Source of the DNA: an uncultured Nitrososphaera sp.
Lineage (GTDB): Archaea; Thermoproteota; Nitrososphaeria; Nitrososphaerales; Nitrososphaeraceae
NCBI GenBank assembly: GCA_946480575.1
Contig: CAMLKF010000015.1
Coordinates: 1-29,381, forward strand
Length of the DNA: 29,381 bases
Reading direction: 5' to 3'
Shown: positions 22,191 to 29,381 of the stretch, piece after piece
Layout: each line of letters opens with the position of its first letter
Position numbering within the stretch: the stretch's first letter is position 1
Translations under genes and position numbers: made by a program
Notes under the pieces: model-generated
The model's input: only the letters and a program-made list of their open reading frames with translations
What the model was told of the DNA's origin: nothing
The model's database searches: none

Positions 22191-23102
22191 ATGCAGAAGG
22201 GGATAACTGTCGGCATTCCTGCTTACAACGAGGAGCAGAACATCCTCAACCTGCTGCAGTCGCTTGAGGAGCAGCAGCATGCGCGCGGCTTGGCGATCTC
22301 GCAGGTGATAGTGTCTGACGACTCTTCAGACGGCACGCCCAGCCTTGTAGAAAAATTTGCGCTGCACTCGCCCCTTGACATCAAGATTGTCCACCACAGG
22401 GCGAGGAGGGGCGCTGCTGCGGCGTGGAATGAGATTTTCCAGCTGGCAGCTGGCGATGTCATAGTTTTATACGACGCAGACACTGTGCCGCACCCTTGCT
22501 GCACAGAGGAGCTTGCGTCATGCATACGTGGCGATGCAGTGCTGTGCGCGTCAAACTCGCAGCCTGTCCAGGCGACTGGCGCCGCTGGCAGGGCATCGAT
22601 CTTCCTTTCAAACTGGCTCCGTTCGGTGAGGCTGGCAGAAGACCTCTCGCAGTACACTGTGATGGGCAGGGCTCTTGCAATCGATTCGCGTGCCGCCAGT
22701 AGAATAGAGATACCTCCAGAGATAATCGCAATCGACCTGTACCTGCAGTGTAGAGTGCTCGAGATGGGGCTGAATGTAGTTTACAACGACAATGCAATCA
22801 TCTACTTCAAGCCGGCAGGAAGCATGCAGGACCTGGCCTCGCAGGTGGTGAGGGCGGTCAACGGCCACAGCCAGCTCAGGGACTACATCTCAAGGCTCGA
22901 CATCGGCCTGCCGGCGCAGGCGGCAATCGCAGAGGCCGCAAAGAACGCCGCAAAAGATCCGCTTGGGGCCGCGTCGGCCGCCATAGGGTACTCGCTGATG
23001 CCGTACTACATGTCCCGGCTCAAGAATGCCAACTCGGCAAAGTGGCACACCGCCGAGACGTCAAAGTCCATAGACTACCAGCAGCTGAAGACCAGATTTT
23101 AA
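22191..23102 (+). CDS. Family 2 glycosyltransferase
   Basis: This is a GT-A fold glycosyltransferase of about 303 residues. It starts TVGIPAYNEEQNI with the nucleotide-binding SDDSSDGT strand, followed by the metal-binding DxD motif (VLYDADTVP) and an acceptor-side region ending IAIDLYLQCRVLEMG. It transfers a sugar from a nucleotide- or lipid-linked donor, for surface polysaccharide, lipid or protein glycosylation; the acceptor is not predictable. No membrane helix is evident apart from a weak hydrophobic stretch near the C-terminus, so it is cytoplasmic or peripheral. I choose ATG 22191 because an AT-rich TATA (ATAAAATATTTT, 22163-22174) sits about 22 bp upstream and overlaps the possible TTG start at 22173. 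No other glycan genes are adjacent. Confidence 0.85.
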   Translation: MQKGITVGIPAYNEEQNILNLLQSLEEQQHARGLAISQVIVSDDSSDGTPSLVEKFALHSPLDIKIVHHRARRGAAAAWNEIFQLAAGDVIVLYDADTVPHPCCTEELASCIRGDAVLCASNSQPVQATGAAGRASIFLSNWLRSVRLAEDLSQYTVMGRALAIDSRAASRIEIPPEIIAIDLYLQCRVLEMGLNVVYNDNAIIYFKPAGSMQDLASQVVRAVNGHSQLRDYISRLDIGLPAQAAIAEAAKNAAKDPLGAASAAIGYSLMPYYMSRLKNANSAKWHTAETSKSIDYQQLKTRF

Positions 23103-23176
23103 CTTGCACACTTTTTTATAACAGCGGTTGCCTGTAACGAAACAAGAGAGCAATGGGGAGGGAGGAGTAAAGAAAA

Positions 23177-24139
23177 ATGTCGGACTCGGAGAGGAGGCTT
23201 GAGACGATAAGCAGCAACGGGGTGCTCTGGACTAACATCCAAAAGCCTACCTATTCGGACATGACCGTGCTTGGGCAGAAATACCCGTTCCACAGGCTCA
23301 ACCTTGAGGACTGCCTCTCAAAAATCCAGATACCCAAGATAGACCGCTACCAGGATCATACCTTTGTCATCCTGCATTTCCCTACGCCGGACAAGGAGAA
23401 GGGCTTCCTCTTTAGCCAGCTTGCCATCTTTATCGGCACCGACTACTTGGTGACGATACATCACGGCGACCTCAAGCCACTCGAGGAGCTCTTTGCCATG
23501 TGCAAAATTGACGAGCGGCAGCGCCAAGTAATAATGGGCAAGTCGGCGGGGTACCTGCTCTACAAGATAATCGACACGCTCGTGGACGACCTGCTCCACA
23601 TCCTGATGAAGGTCGTGGGCAACATCGATGACATCGAGGACAGCGTCTTTGACGAGCGCATATCTATACCGCGCCAGATCTCGCTCCTGAGGAGGGAGAT
23701 AACTACGCTCCGCAGGATCGTGATACCGCTCCGCAGGACGGTAGTCGACCTTTCAAAGGACGTGCAGCGCTTTTCAAGAGAAGACCTGGCGGTCTACTTC
23801 AAGGACGTGCAGGATCACATCGAGAAGGTGTACGAGGCTCTGGAGGAAGCGAAGGAAACGGTCGAGATATACAAGGACACCGACTTTATGCTCAGCAACG
23901 AAAAGACAAACAAGATACTAGCAGTGCTCACAATCGTATTCACACTGTCAATCCCTGCCACCGTGATCGGCACGTTCTACGGAATGAACATCAACCTGCC
24001 CGGCGGCACTGAAACAGGGCCTTGGAACCAGCTGGGAATATACACTGCCCTGATATTCGTGCTGGTTACGTCGTCTGTTTCTGCCCTATTTATGGTATTA
24101 TACTTTAGAAGGCTCGGGTGGTTGGGACCGTCGATGTAG
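23177..24139 (+). CDS. corA: CorA-type magnesium/divalent cation channel
   Basis: This 320-residue protein of the CorA/MIT superfamily forms homopentameric Mg2+ channels. The cytoplasmic N-terminal domain spans about residues 1-245, with long stalk helices (LRREITTLRRIVIPLRRTV and the EKVYEALEEAKETVEIY region). Two C-terminal membrane helices follow (about 247-268 and 285-308), separated by the selectivity motif GMN at 269-271 (YGMNINLPGG). The tail RRLGWLGPSM is positively charged. The start has a strong GGGAGGGAGGAG ribosome-binding site and a TTTTTTATAAC promoter. It could also carry Co2+ or Ni2+, as some CorA proteins do. Confidence 0.93.
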   Translation: MSDSERRLETISSNGVLWTNIQKPTYSDMTVLGQKYPFHRLNLEDCLSKIQIPKIDRYQDHTFVILHFPTPDKEKGFLFSQLAIFIGTDYLVTIHHGDLKPLEELFAMCKIDERQRQVIMGKSAGYLLYKIIDTLVDDLLHILMKVVGNIDDIEDSVFDERISIPRQISLLRREITTLRRIVIPLRRTVVDLSKDVQRFSREDLAVYFKDVQDHIEKVYEALEEAKETVEIYKDTDFMLSNEKTNKILAVLTIVFTLSIPATVIGTFYGMNINLPGGTETGPWNQLGIYTALIFVLVTSSVSALFMVLYFRRLGWLGPSM

Positions 24140-24229
24140 CTCTGCTAGATCTACCAATCGGCATTTACCTAAGAGCATATATACCAGTCGCCTTACCTCT
24201 GTGTAGGGTTGGCGGCGGAAAGAGGCAAA

Positions 24230-24817
24230 ATGGGGATACAGGGCTACGTTTGTACTCCCCACGACAAGCAATCGGACTCGCTGATCGAAAATTGGAAGAA
24301 AAGCGACAACGTCGTCGACATTTACTTTGTCACTGCCACGTTTTCCGAAGAAAGCATGCCCTATTTCCCGAACAAGGCCAACCACTACATCCTTGCGTCC
24401 TTCAGGGACATGCCCGGCATTCTGGCGGACATCCGGAAGAACAACATGGATAGGCTGTCCTTCATGTTCAGCTTTTCAGGGCCGCTCTTTGAGCGAAGCG
24501 GCGAGAAGCTCAACTACGTTTCTCTTTACTTCACGCGATACACGAACGGCGACCCGGAGATAGGCGACTTGGCAAACGCCATTGCCCGGCGCGAAAGAGT
24601 AAAGAAGGCAAGCCTTGCGCAGATGCAGCTTCTAGCTGCTGAGCAGCCCAAGTTCACGTTCCCGTACTCGAAGAACCTCGTGATACTTGAAGTAGAGGGC
24701 GAAAAGACTCATCAGACTGACCAGAAATACTGCGAGCGCACAAGGCGCGACGTGGCGAGGAAGGGCATCTCGCTCAACAATCTCGTCAGCTTTTCCATCC
24801 TTGAAAAATTAAAGTGA
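24230..24817 (+). CDS. Hypothetical protein, possibly ACT-like N-terminal half
   Basis: This 195-residue soluble protein is not recognised. The N-terminal half contains a strand and helix reminiscent of ACT domains (NHYILASFRDMPGILADIRKNN), followed by MFSFSGPLFER and YVSLYFTRYTNG. A charged helix (IARRERVKKASLAQMQLL) links to a C-terminal strand pair. The start ATG at 24230 is favoured because an AAGAGG ribosome-binding stretch precedes it and a CATATATA box (about 24176-24185) places transcription near 24205; a TTG at 24209 would add seven residues. It sits between corA and aIF5A, each with its own promoter, so context gives no function. Confidence 0.65.
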   Translation: MGIQGYVCTPHDKQSDSLIENWKKSDNVVDIYFVTATFSEESMPYFPNKANHYILASFRDMPGILADIRKNNMDRLSFMFSFSGPLFERSGEKLNYVSLYFTRYTNGDPEIGDLANAIARRERVKKASLAQMQLLAAEQPKFTFPYSKNLVILEVEGEKTHQTDQKYCERTRRDVARKGISLNNLVSFSILEKLK

Positions 24818-24875
24818 GCAGATTTAGCTCAAAGCTTAAATATGCATCATTTTCTCTAGCGATTTGATTTAATTC

Positions 24876-25280
24876 ATGAGCAAGCCGATGGATCTTGGCG
24901 CACTTAAGATCGGTTCTTACATCATCATCGACAGAGAACCTTGCAGGATTGTTTCATACGACCATAGCAAGCCGGGCAAACACGGCTCTGCAAAAGCCAG
25001 AATAACTGCGGTAGGCGTCTTTGATGGCAGGCCACATCCGTTCGTCGGCCCGGTGTCAACCAAGGTCGATGTGCCTCTGATAGACAAGCGCAATGGCCAG
25101 ATAATATCAAAGCAGGGCGACACACTCCAGATAATGGACCTCGAAACCTTTGAAATCTTCGATACCACGGACGTCGAAGACGAGATAAAGGAGCGGCTTG
25201 CTCAGGGCGACGTGCAGGGTCGCGAGGTCGAGTACTGGAAGGTGCTTGACAGGATCAAAATAGTCAGGGTCAAGGGCTAA
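24876..25280 (+). CDS. Translation factor aIF5A (hypusine-containing)
   Basis: This 134-residue protein is the archaeal homologue of eIF5A/EF-P, which helps ribosomes form difficult peptide bonds. The N-terminal SH3-like domain carries the hypusine loop SKPGKHGSAK, with the lysine to be modified at K35. The C-terminal OB-fold domain ends YWKVLDRIKIVRVKG. Length and motifs are complete. Promoter CTTAAATATG lies about 30 bp upstream of the ATG. Deoxyhypusine synthase is not in this window. The stop is 34 bp before the C/D box sRNA on the same strand, so the sRNA could be processed from the 3' end of this mRNA. Confidence 0.95.
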   Translation: MSKPMDLGALKIGSYIIIDREPCRIVSYDHSKPGKHGSAKARITAVGVFDGRPHPFVGPVSTKVDVPLIDKRNGQIISKQGDTLQIMDLETFEIFDTTDVEDEIKERLAQGDVQGREVEYWKVLDRIKIVRVKG

Positions 25281-25314
25281 AAGTTCATACAATAGAACTG
25301 CAGATCATTTTTTC

Positions 25315-25387
25315 GGATGCTGATGAAGTGTAGGAAGAGCCGGCTGATCATCTTATAATGATGAAGATTATGAGTCCTGAGGCATCC
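25315..25387 (+). ncRNA. Box C/D sRNA, dual guide
   Basis: All elements are present in order: terminal stem GGATGC (25315-25320), box C TGATGA (25321-25326), a 17-nt guide (25327-25343), box D' CTGA (25344-25347), an 11-nt spacer, box C' TGATGA (25359-25364), a 12-nt guide (25365-25376), box D CTGA (25377-25380) and the closing stem GCATCC (25382-25387), a perfect complement. The 12-nt C'-D interval is the archaeal standard. The D guide complements GACTCATAATCT, the anticodon loop of elongator tRNA-Met, with C34 at the D+5 position. The D' guide complements CGGCTCTTCCTA, matching the 23S rRNA strand around E. coli C2510 from memory. It lies between aIF5A (+) and the ABC permease (-). Confidence 0.92.
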
Positions 25388-25394
25388 ATTATTC

Positions 25395-26795
25395 TTACAT
25401 TCTTCTTGACCGTGGGTTCACTATGGCATCAAGCGCGTTACCGATCAGCGCAAACGCAAGCCCTGTTATAGCTATCATCAGTCCCGGCGGTATTATCCAC
25501 CACCAGAGGCCCCTTTCCGCGGCGCCGGCGGTGTTTGCCTCGTGCAGGATCTGGCCCCATGTCGGGATCGTTGGATCGCCAAGGCCCAGAAATGACAACG
25601 CCGCCTCGCCAAGAATGGCCGCAGGGACGGCTATTGCAATGCTGGCAAAGGTAAGCGGAAGCAGCTGCGGGATTATGTGCCGGAATATGATGTTGAAATC
25701 CGACTGGCCCATCAATTTTGCAGCCTCGACGTATTGCAGGTTCTTTAGCTGGAGCGCAATGCTCCTGCTTATTTTCGCCATGCCGACCCAGCCAAATATA
25801 ACCAGAAACCCAGTGATGAGGAATATGCTCTGGCCCACAGTCACGGACAGTATTATCAGCAGCGGCAAGGTTGGCAGGCAATAGAACACGTCGTTTATGC
25901 GCATAAGGCCCTCGTCGGTGCGGTTCCCCTTGTAGCCGGCCACGACGCCATATATCAGGCCGATGAGGATGGCAGCTATTGACACGGTGAGGCCAATGAA
26001 AAGCGCCACGGGCGCACCCCACAGGATGCCGATGGCAAGGTCGCGGCGCAGCTCATCGGTGCCCATGAGCCCATAGACCTTGCCGCCAAGTACGACCCCG
26101 GAGTCAAGCACAGAGTCATTTGGCTCGAAAAGGTAGAACGTTTCGCGGATGACGTACGTGCCCTTCAGTACCTTGCTCTCCTGCGAGTCGGCAAATATCA
26201 TCACCTGCGGCCTTGAAGGGTCCTGCCTGTATGCAAAAACACCGGTATAGTCACGCAGACTCTCCTCTATCGCTCTGTCGGTGGAAAAGACCCTTGCCGA
26301 GAACTCGTTGTCGCCGCCCTGCTGGGACGACGGGAGCGACGCAAAGTAGATCTGGAACTCGTTGCCGTCTGGCCGGAGCACGTCTACCTGGAGCACCGGC
26401 TGCGTGCCGCCGTACCTTACGGAATAAAGCAGCATAAAGTCGCTTGGGTAGCTGTCATAGTTAAAATTCACAGTGTAGGAATGCACCACCGTCCTGATGC
26501 CGCCTTCAGAAGAGCTTGATATCGACGCGTCATCAGCAGCATGCAGCACCATATGCTCCGGAATCTTTGGCCCGAACCCAAAGTTGGTCCACGCCGGCGC
26601 GGCCGCCTTTGGCAGGTCTATCCAAAAGTTGGGACTGTTCCACTGCCGGAAGGACTCTAGTGGCACCGCAGCCGCCGAGTAGATGGTCATTATTATGAGG
26701 CTGAGCAGTATCGCGATCCCTACAAGGCCGCTCTTGGATCGCCGGAATTCTCTAATTATCTCGTACCTGGAAAGAACCTCAGCCGCAGCTGTCAT
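25395..26795 (-). CDS. Peptide/nickel-type ABC permease (DppC-like) with extracytoplasmic insertion
   Basis: This 466-residue permease belongs to the DppC/OppC family. The first helix is near residues 23-43. The family's GTDELRRDLAIGILWGAPVAL region is at about 240-260, followed by five helices. The EAA loop that contacts the ATPase reads AAKLMGQSDFNIIFRHIIPQLLP, and ALSFLGLGDPTIPTWGQIL is typical of the last third. Usual DppC proteins are about 300 residues. Here about 170-190 residues of beta-rich soluble sequence separate helix 1 from the GTD motif and should lie outside the membrane. It begins 1 bp after the DppB stop. The ATPase genes are not visible. The substrate may be peptides, but this family also takes nickel and sugars. 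Confidence 0.88.
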   Translation of the reverse strand: MTAAAEVLSRYEIIREFRRSKSGLVGIAILLSLIIMTIYSAAAVPLESFRQWNSPNFWIDLPKAAAPAWTNFGFGPKIPEHMVLHAADDASISSSSEGGIRTVVHSYTVNFNYDSYPSDFMLLYSVRYGGTQPVLQVDVLRPDGNEFQIYFASLPSSQQGGDNEFSARVFSTDRAIEESLRDYTGVFAYRQDPSRPQVMIFADSQESKVLKGTYVIRETFYLFEPNDSVLDSGVVLGGKVYGLMGTDELRRDLAIGILWGAPVALFIGLTVSIAAILIGLIYGVVAGYKGNRTDEGLMRINDVFYCLPTLPLLIILSVTVGQSIFLITGFLVIFGWVGMAKISRSIALQLKNLQYVEAAKLMGQSDFNIIFRHIIPQLLPLTFASIAIAVPAAILGEAALSFLGLGDPTIPTWGQILHEANTAGAAERGLWWWIIPPGLMIAITGLAFALIGNALDAIVNPRSRRM

Positions 26796-26796
26796 T

Positions 26797-27846
26797 TCAT
26801 GCCACCTTCACCCTCGGGTCAAAGTAGGCATAAACAATGTCTGTAAGAAACACCGTGATCACGAAAATTACAGTCGACACGTAAGTGAGCCCGATTATTA
26901 TTGGGATGTCTAAAGCGCCTATCGCGTCGTAGTACAGCTTGCCCATCCCGGGCCAGTCAAACACGGCCTCCACAATTATTGCGCCGCCAAACGAGCCGGC
27001 AAGGCTCAGCGCGATCACCGTGACAATGGGCAGCGCGGCATTTTTGAGAGCGTGGGAGTAGACTATCCTCTTTTCCGGTATTCCTGCAGCCCTCTTGGCC
27101 GCGATGTAATCCTCGCTCAATACGCCGACTACAAAGTAGCGCACGATATACGCCCACGACCAAAAGCCTACGATCACTAGTGTTATCAGAGGCAAAAGCA
27201 TATGGTAGAGCAGGTCAAGGGCATACGCCGGGTCAGACGGCGGCGTCAGGGGAGTGGAGCGGGCCGGGAATATATGGTAGGCGAACGCGAATGCAAAGAT
27301 CATGAGCATGCCGACCCACCACGTCGGAAAGCTGCTGCTAAACACCGCAAAAGCAGAGTTGAGCCTGTCCCAGAGCGAGCCAGAACGGTTGGCCACAAAG
27401 GCGCCAAGGTAAAGGCCGATGACCGTGATTATCAGAGTCGATGTTGTGAACAGGAGCACAGTATTGGGCACCCTTTCAAGAATGATGTCCCGGACGTTTG
27501 AAGAGCCGCTGTCGCTTGTGAAGTAATTCGACTTGCCAAGGTCGAGAATCATCACTTTAAGCACAGTATTAGTGAAGCGCTTGGGAGAATACCACGGCTC
27601 GTCAAGGCCAAGCGTCTTTACCTGCAGGTCAGTGTGCTCGTCGATGTAGTGCTGGCGCTCCGCGGCAGTCGAGAACCTCAGGTCTCTGTTGTAGTTTACC
27701 TCCTCGACCACATTGACCCTGATAGCGTCCACCAGTATCTTGTCCATCGTGGAGCCAAGCAGAAAAACAGTGAGAACAAGGGTGGCAAAGAGCACGATGA
27801 CCATGTTTATGGAACGCTTCAAGAGAAAGCGGCTAAAGCCACCCAA
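26797..27846 (-). CDS. Peptide/nickel-type ABC permease (DppB-like)
   Basis: This 349-residue inner permease is of normal DppB length, with six helices. The N-terminal LLKRSINMVIVLFATLVLTVFLLG starts the family. The segment IILERVPNTVLLFTTSTLIITVIGLYLGAF and the EAA loop YIAAKRAAGIPEKRIVYSHALKNAALPIVT are diagnostic. FGGAIIVEAVFDWPGMGKLYYDAI is the usual C-terminal signature. The start is TTG, with no better ATG. It pairs with the DppC-like gene 1 bp downstream and follows the binding-protein gene by 21 bp, so the order is binding protein-B-C in one operon. A second hydrophilic stretch near residues 45-100 is a little longer than usual. Confidence 0.9.
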   Translation of the reverse strand: MGGFSRFLLKRSINMVIVLFATLVLTVFLLGSTMDKILVDAIRVNVVEEVNYNRDLRFSTAAERQHYIDEHTDLQVKTLGLDEPWYSPKRFTNTVLKVMILDLGKSNYFTSDSGSSNVRDIILERVPNTVLLFTTSTLIITVIGLYLGAFVANRSGSLWDRLNSAFAVFSSSFPTWWVGMLMIFAFAFAYHIFPARSTPLTPPSDPAYALDLLYHMLLPLITLVIVGFWSWAYIVRYFVVGVLSEDYIAAKRAAGIPEKRIVYSHALKNAALPIVTVIALSLAGSFGGAIIVEAVFDWPGMGKLYYDAIGALDIPIIIGLTYVSTVIFVITVFLTDIVYAYFDPRVKVA

Positions 27847-27867
27847 ATCTACTCACTCGATATAGCG

Positions 27868-29381
27868 TTATTTTCTATTAATATTTTGTTTGCCTGCAGT
27901 AATAATTGCGCCAACGCCCTTCCTTGCAAGCCTGCCTACAAGCATGGCTGACGCAGTTGCCATCGACAGCACAAAGAGCGATGTGCTTGCTGACAGCAGC
28001 TGGACGTTGCCTGAAGCGATGCCTATGGCGACAAGCGCTGCAGCGGCTGACAAGACAATGAGCGATATCTTTGTAATTGTGCTGAACCTGCTCTGCAGCC
28101 TTGTCGAAAGGGCTGCCGGCCAGAGGTAGACCGCGCCTATAAGCATGCTTGCAGTTGCGCCAGCCAATATCGCGCCGGCCTCACCTCCTACTGCAGAATG
28201 GGCGCGCTCTGACGCCATCAGGATGCCAAAGAGAGGATACAATCCTGTCTTCACAGTAGCCTGCAGCCAAGGCTGCTCCCTTTCATAATCTGCTACCTGC
28301 GGGCTGAACGAATAGTAGACAGAGTTGAAAGCGTTCATAAAGGCAGCTCCAGACGTAGTGGACAGGATGTAGTGTTCCCTAAAATTGCGAAGATACTGCA
28401 CCTGCGGCGTCAGCTCTGACCCAAATGCAGCAGTCGCGATTAGGCAGCCGGACGGCTGCGATTGAGTAGGAGTCTGCTCCTGCGAGCCGCTACCACCTGT
28501 CTGGACGGGTGTCTGATCGTTGTTGTTGTTGTTGCTGCTGCTGTTGCCGCTGGTAGTTGCCGCCGCAGCTGCCGCCAAAATGGTAGTCTCTGAAATGTCC
28601 GGGCGGAATGCATAGTCGCTGTTTGCAAAGATCCTCAGCCGATTGGGGCCCGGCGACAGCTTTGATGTCTCTTCGGCGGGCAGCTCTATGCTGAACACGC
28701 CTGCACTATCGGCAGCAGGCTCGCCTTCCCCCTTCACTGCCACTTTGCCGTTCTTGTCCAGAATAAAGTAGTTGACAGTGGCTTCGCTGCTTGGCTGGCC
28801 GTCGACCTGCACGCTGACTGTCATGGCCGCCAGCTTGCCTATCTGTATTAACCTTGCACCATCTACTTTGCTAATGTCTGCGAGCCTGGGCGTCGCAAAC
28901 TTAGACCAGTGACCTACCTCAAACGGGTACGAGCTGTCATTGGTAGCCCTGATGGTTATAGTCCTGCCGGCAATGTTGTAGCTGTCAAGGTAGAATGGAC
29001 CGTTGCTAATGATTGCGTGGTTGTGGTCGTTTATCCACTGGATGCTTGCGTCGTAGCGCCTTATTGCGTCCTCGGCGCTGACAATGCCTCTCAGAGCGGC
29101 AGGTACAAAGTTTTCACTCTTCATCTTTTGCAGCTCGTCCCTTATCATCAGCGCGTGATCGGGGACTATGGGGTCATACCATTCAACGTTTTTTGCCGTT
29201 GCCTGGCTTTTCGAATATGCCAGCTTGCCATCGGTCACAAGCCTTTCGCTTGCCGCCATTATCTCCCAAGGCGCAGCCGCCCAGAAAACTCCTGAGTCGG
29301 CGATCTCGGTTTCGTCGTAGTGCCATATGTCAATGTAGCTCTCGACCTGATCTGGCCCGGTAAACTTAAAGCCCTTGAAAA
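27868..29381 (-). CDS. ABC substrate-binding protein (family 5), 5' end outside window, with CFI-box membrane C-terminus
   Basis: The frame is open to the window edge, so the gene starts beyond 29381; about 503 residues are visible. The first part (WHYDETEIADSGVFWAAAPWEIM through NGPFYLDSYNIAGRTITIRA) is the C-terminal lobe of a family 5 peptide-type binding protein. A beta-rich stalk follows (VSVQVDGQPSSEATVNYFILDKNGKV, Ig-like). Next is a Gln/Asn/Ser/Thr-rich linker encoded by trinucleotide repeats. The end has a CLIATAAFGSELTPQVQYLRNFRE motif resembling the CFI-box C-terminal domain common on thaumarchaeal exported proteins, then about three or four membrane helices. This would anchor the binding protein to the membrane beside its permeases, 21 bp downstream. 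Confidence 0.85.
   Translation of the reverse strand, partial: FKGFKFTGPDQVESYIDIWHYDETEIADSGVFWAAAPWEIMAASERLVTDGKLAYSKSQATAKNVEWYDPIVPDHALMIRDELQKMKSENFVPAALRGIVSAEDAIRRYDASIQWINDHNHAIISNGPFYLDSYNIAGRTITIRATNDSSYPFEVGHWSKFATPRLADISKVDGARLIQIGKLAAMTVSVQVDGQPSSEATVNYFILDKNGKVAVKGEGEPAADSAGVFSIELPAEETSKLSPGPNRLRIFANSDYAFRPDISETTILAAAAAATTSGNSSSNNNNNDQTPVQTGGSGSQEQTPTQSQPSGCLIATAAFGSELTPQVQYLRNFREHYILSTTSGAAFMNAFNSVYYSFSPQVADYEREQPWLQATVKTGLYPLFGILMASERAHSAVGGEAGAILAGATASMLIGAVYLWPAALSTRLQSRFSTITKISLIVLSAAAALVAIGIASGNVQLLSASTSLFVLSMATASAMLVGRLARKGVGAIITAGKQNINRK

Noticed and set aside
28517..28550. Trinucleotide repeat TTG/CTG run that looks like a microsatellite
   Set aside because: It is in frame in the binding-protein gene and encodes the Asn/Ser linker; treated as part of the coding sequence.
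1..29381. CRISPR array, prophage, insertion sequence or defence island
   Set aside because: No spaced direct repeats, transposase, integrase, restriction or toxin-antitoxin genes were seen; gene content is mostly housekeeping.

Overview
The window reads as chromosomal DNA of an ammonia-oxidising archaeon of the Nitrososphaera type (Nitrososphaeria, formerly Thaumarchaeota group I.1b). The evidence is archaeal: a box C/D guide RNA, a tRNA with two introns, ribosomal protein L15e, aIF5A, TATA-box promoters with many near-leaderless starts, and LysW-dependent lysine/arginine synthesis. A succinate-semialdehyde dehydrogenase, a class II fumarase-type lyase and a Sulfolobus-type alcohol dehydrogenase fit a 3-hydroxypropionate/4-hydroxybutyrate carbon-fixing lifestyle. 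The genus is inferred, not proven. I see no integrase, IS element, CRISPR array or prophage.

Layout. 1-2.2 kb: the broken or phase-variable start of an Asn/Thr-rich gene, a small unknown protein and an MFS exporter. 2.2-8.1 kb: a minus-strand lysine/arginine block, argG-lysW-lysX followed by lysY-lysZ-lysJ-Lrp regulator, with stop/start overlaps inside each half. The two halves are headed by nearly identical promoters carrying GGTCA-N4-TGACC operators repeated every 20-21 bp. A divergent ACT-domain gene shares the argG promoter. 8.9-12.9 kb: a membrane-embedded spermidine-synthase-like protein, a divergent HTH/corrinoid-type regulator and a four-helix membrane protein. 13.1-19.6 kb: hemB, tRNA-Tyr, succinate-semialdehyde dehydrogenase, small unknown genes, an alcohol dehydrogenase and the fumarase. 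19.7-25.3 kb: a PUA-like protein, serA, L15e, a decayed gene, a family 2 glycosyltransferase, CorA, an unknown protein and aIF5A. 25.3-29.4 kb: a C/D box sRNA, then a minus-strand peptide-type ABC importer (two permeases and the 3' part of its binding protein, which runs off the window).

How the genes work together. LysX attaches alpha-aminoadipate or glutamate to the small carrier LysW; LysZ phosphorylates it, LysY reduces it and LysJ aminates it. The releasing peptidase LysK, and ArgF and ArgH, are not in this window. The Lrp-type protein at the end of the second operon is the obvious candidate to bind the shared operators, and the ACT protein may be a second amino-acid sensor.

The most notable signals are (a) a complete C/D box sRNA whose D guide fits the anticodon loop of elongator tRNA-Met with C34 at the modified position, and whose D' guide fits the 23S peptidyl-transferase region; (b) tRNA-Tyr with a second intron in the T-loop; (c) a LysW that ends in Gln instead of the carrier Glu; (d) the phased operator arrays; and (e) an apparent 5-bp slippage frameshift at the window start.
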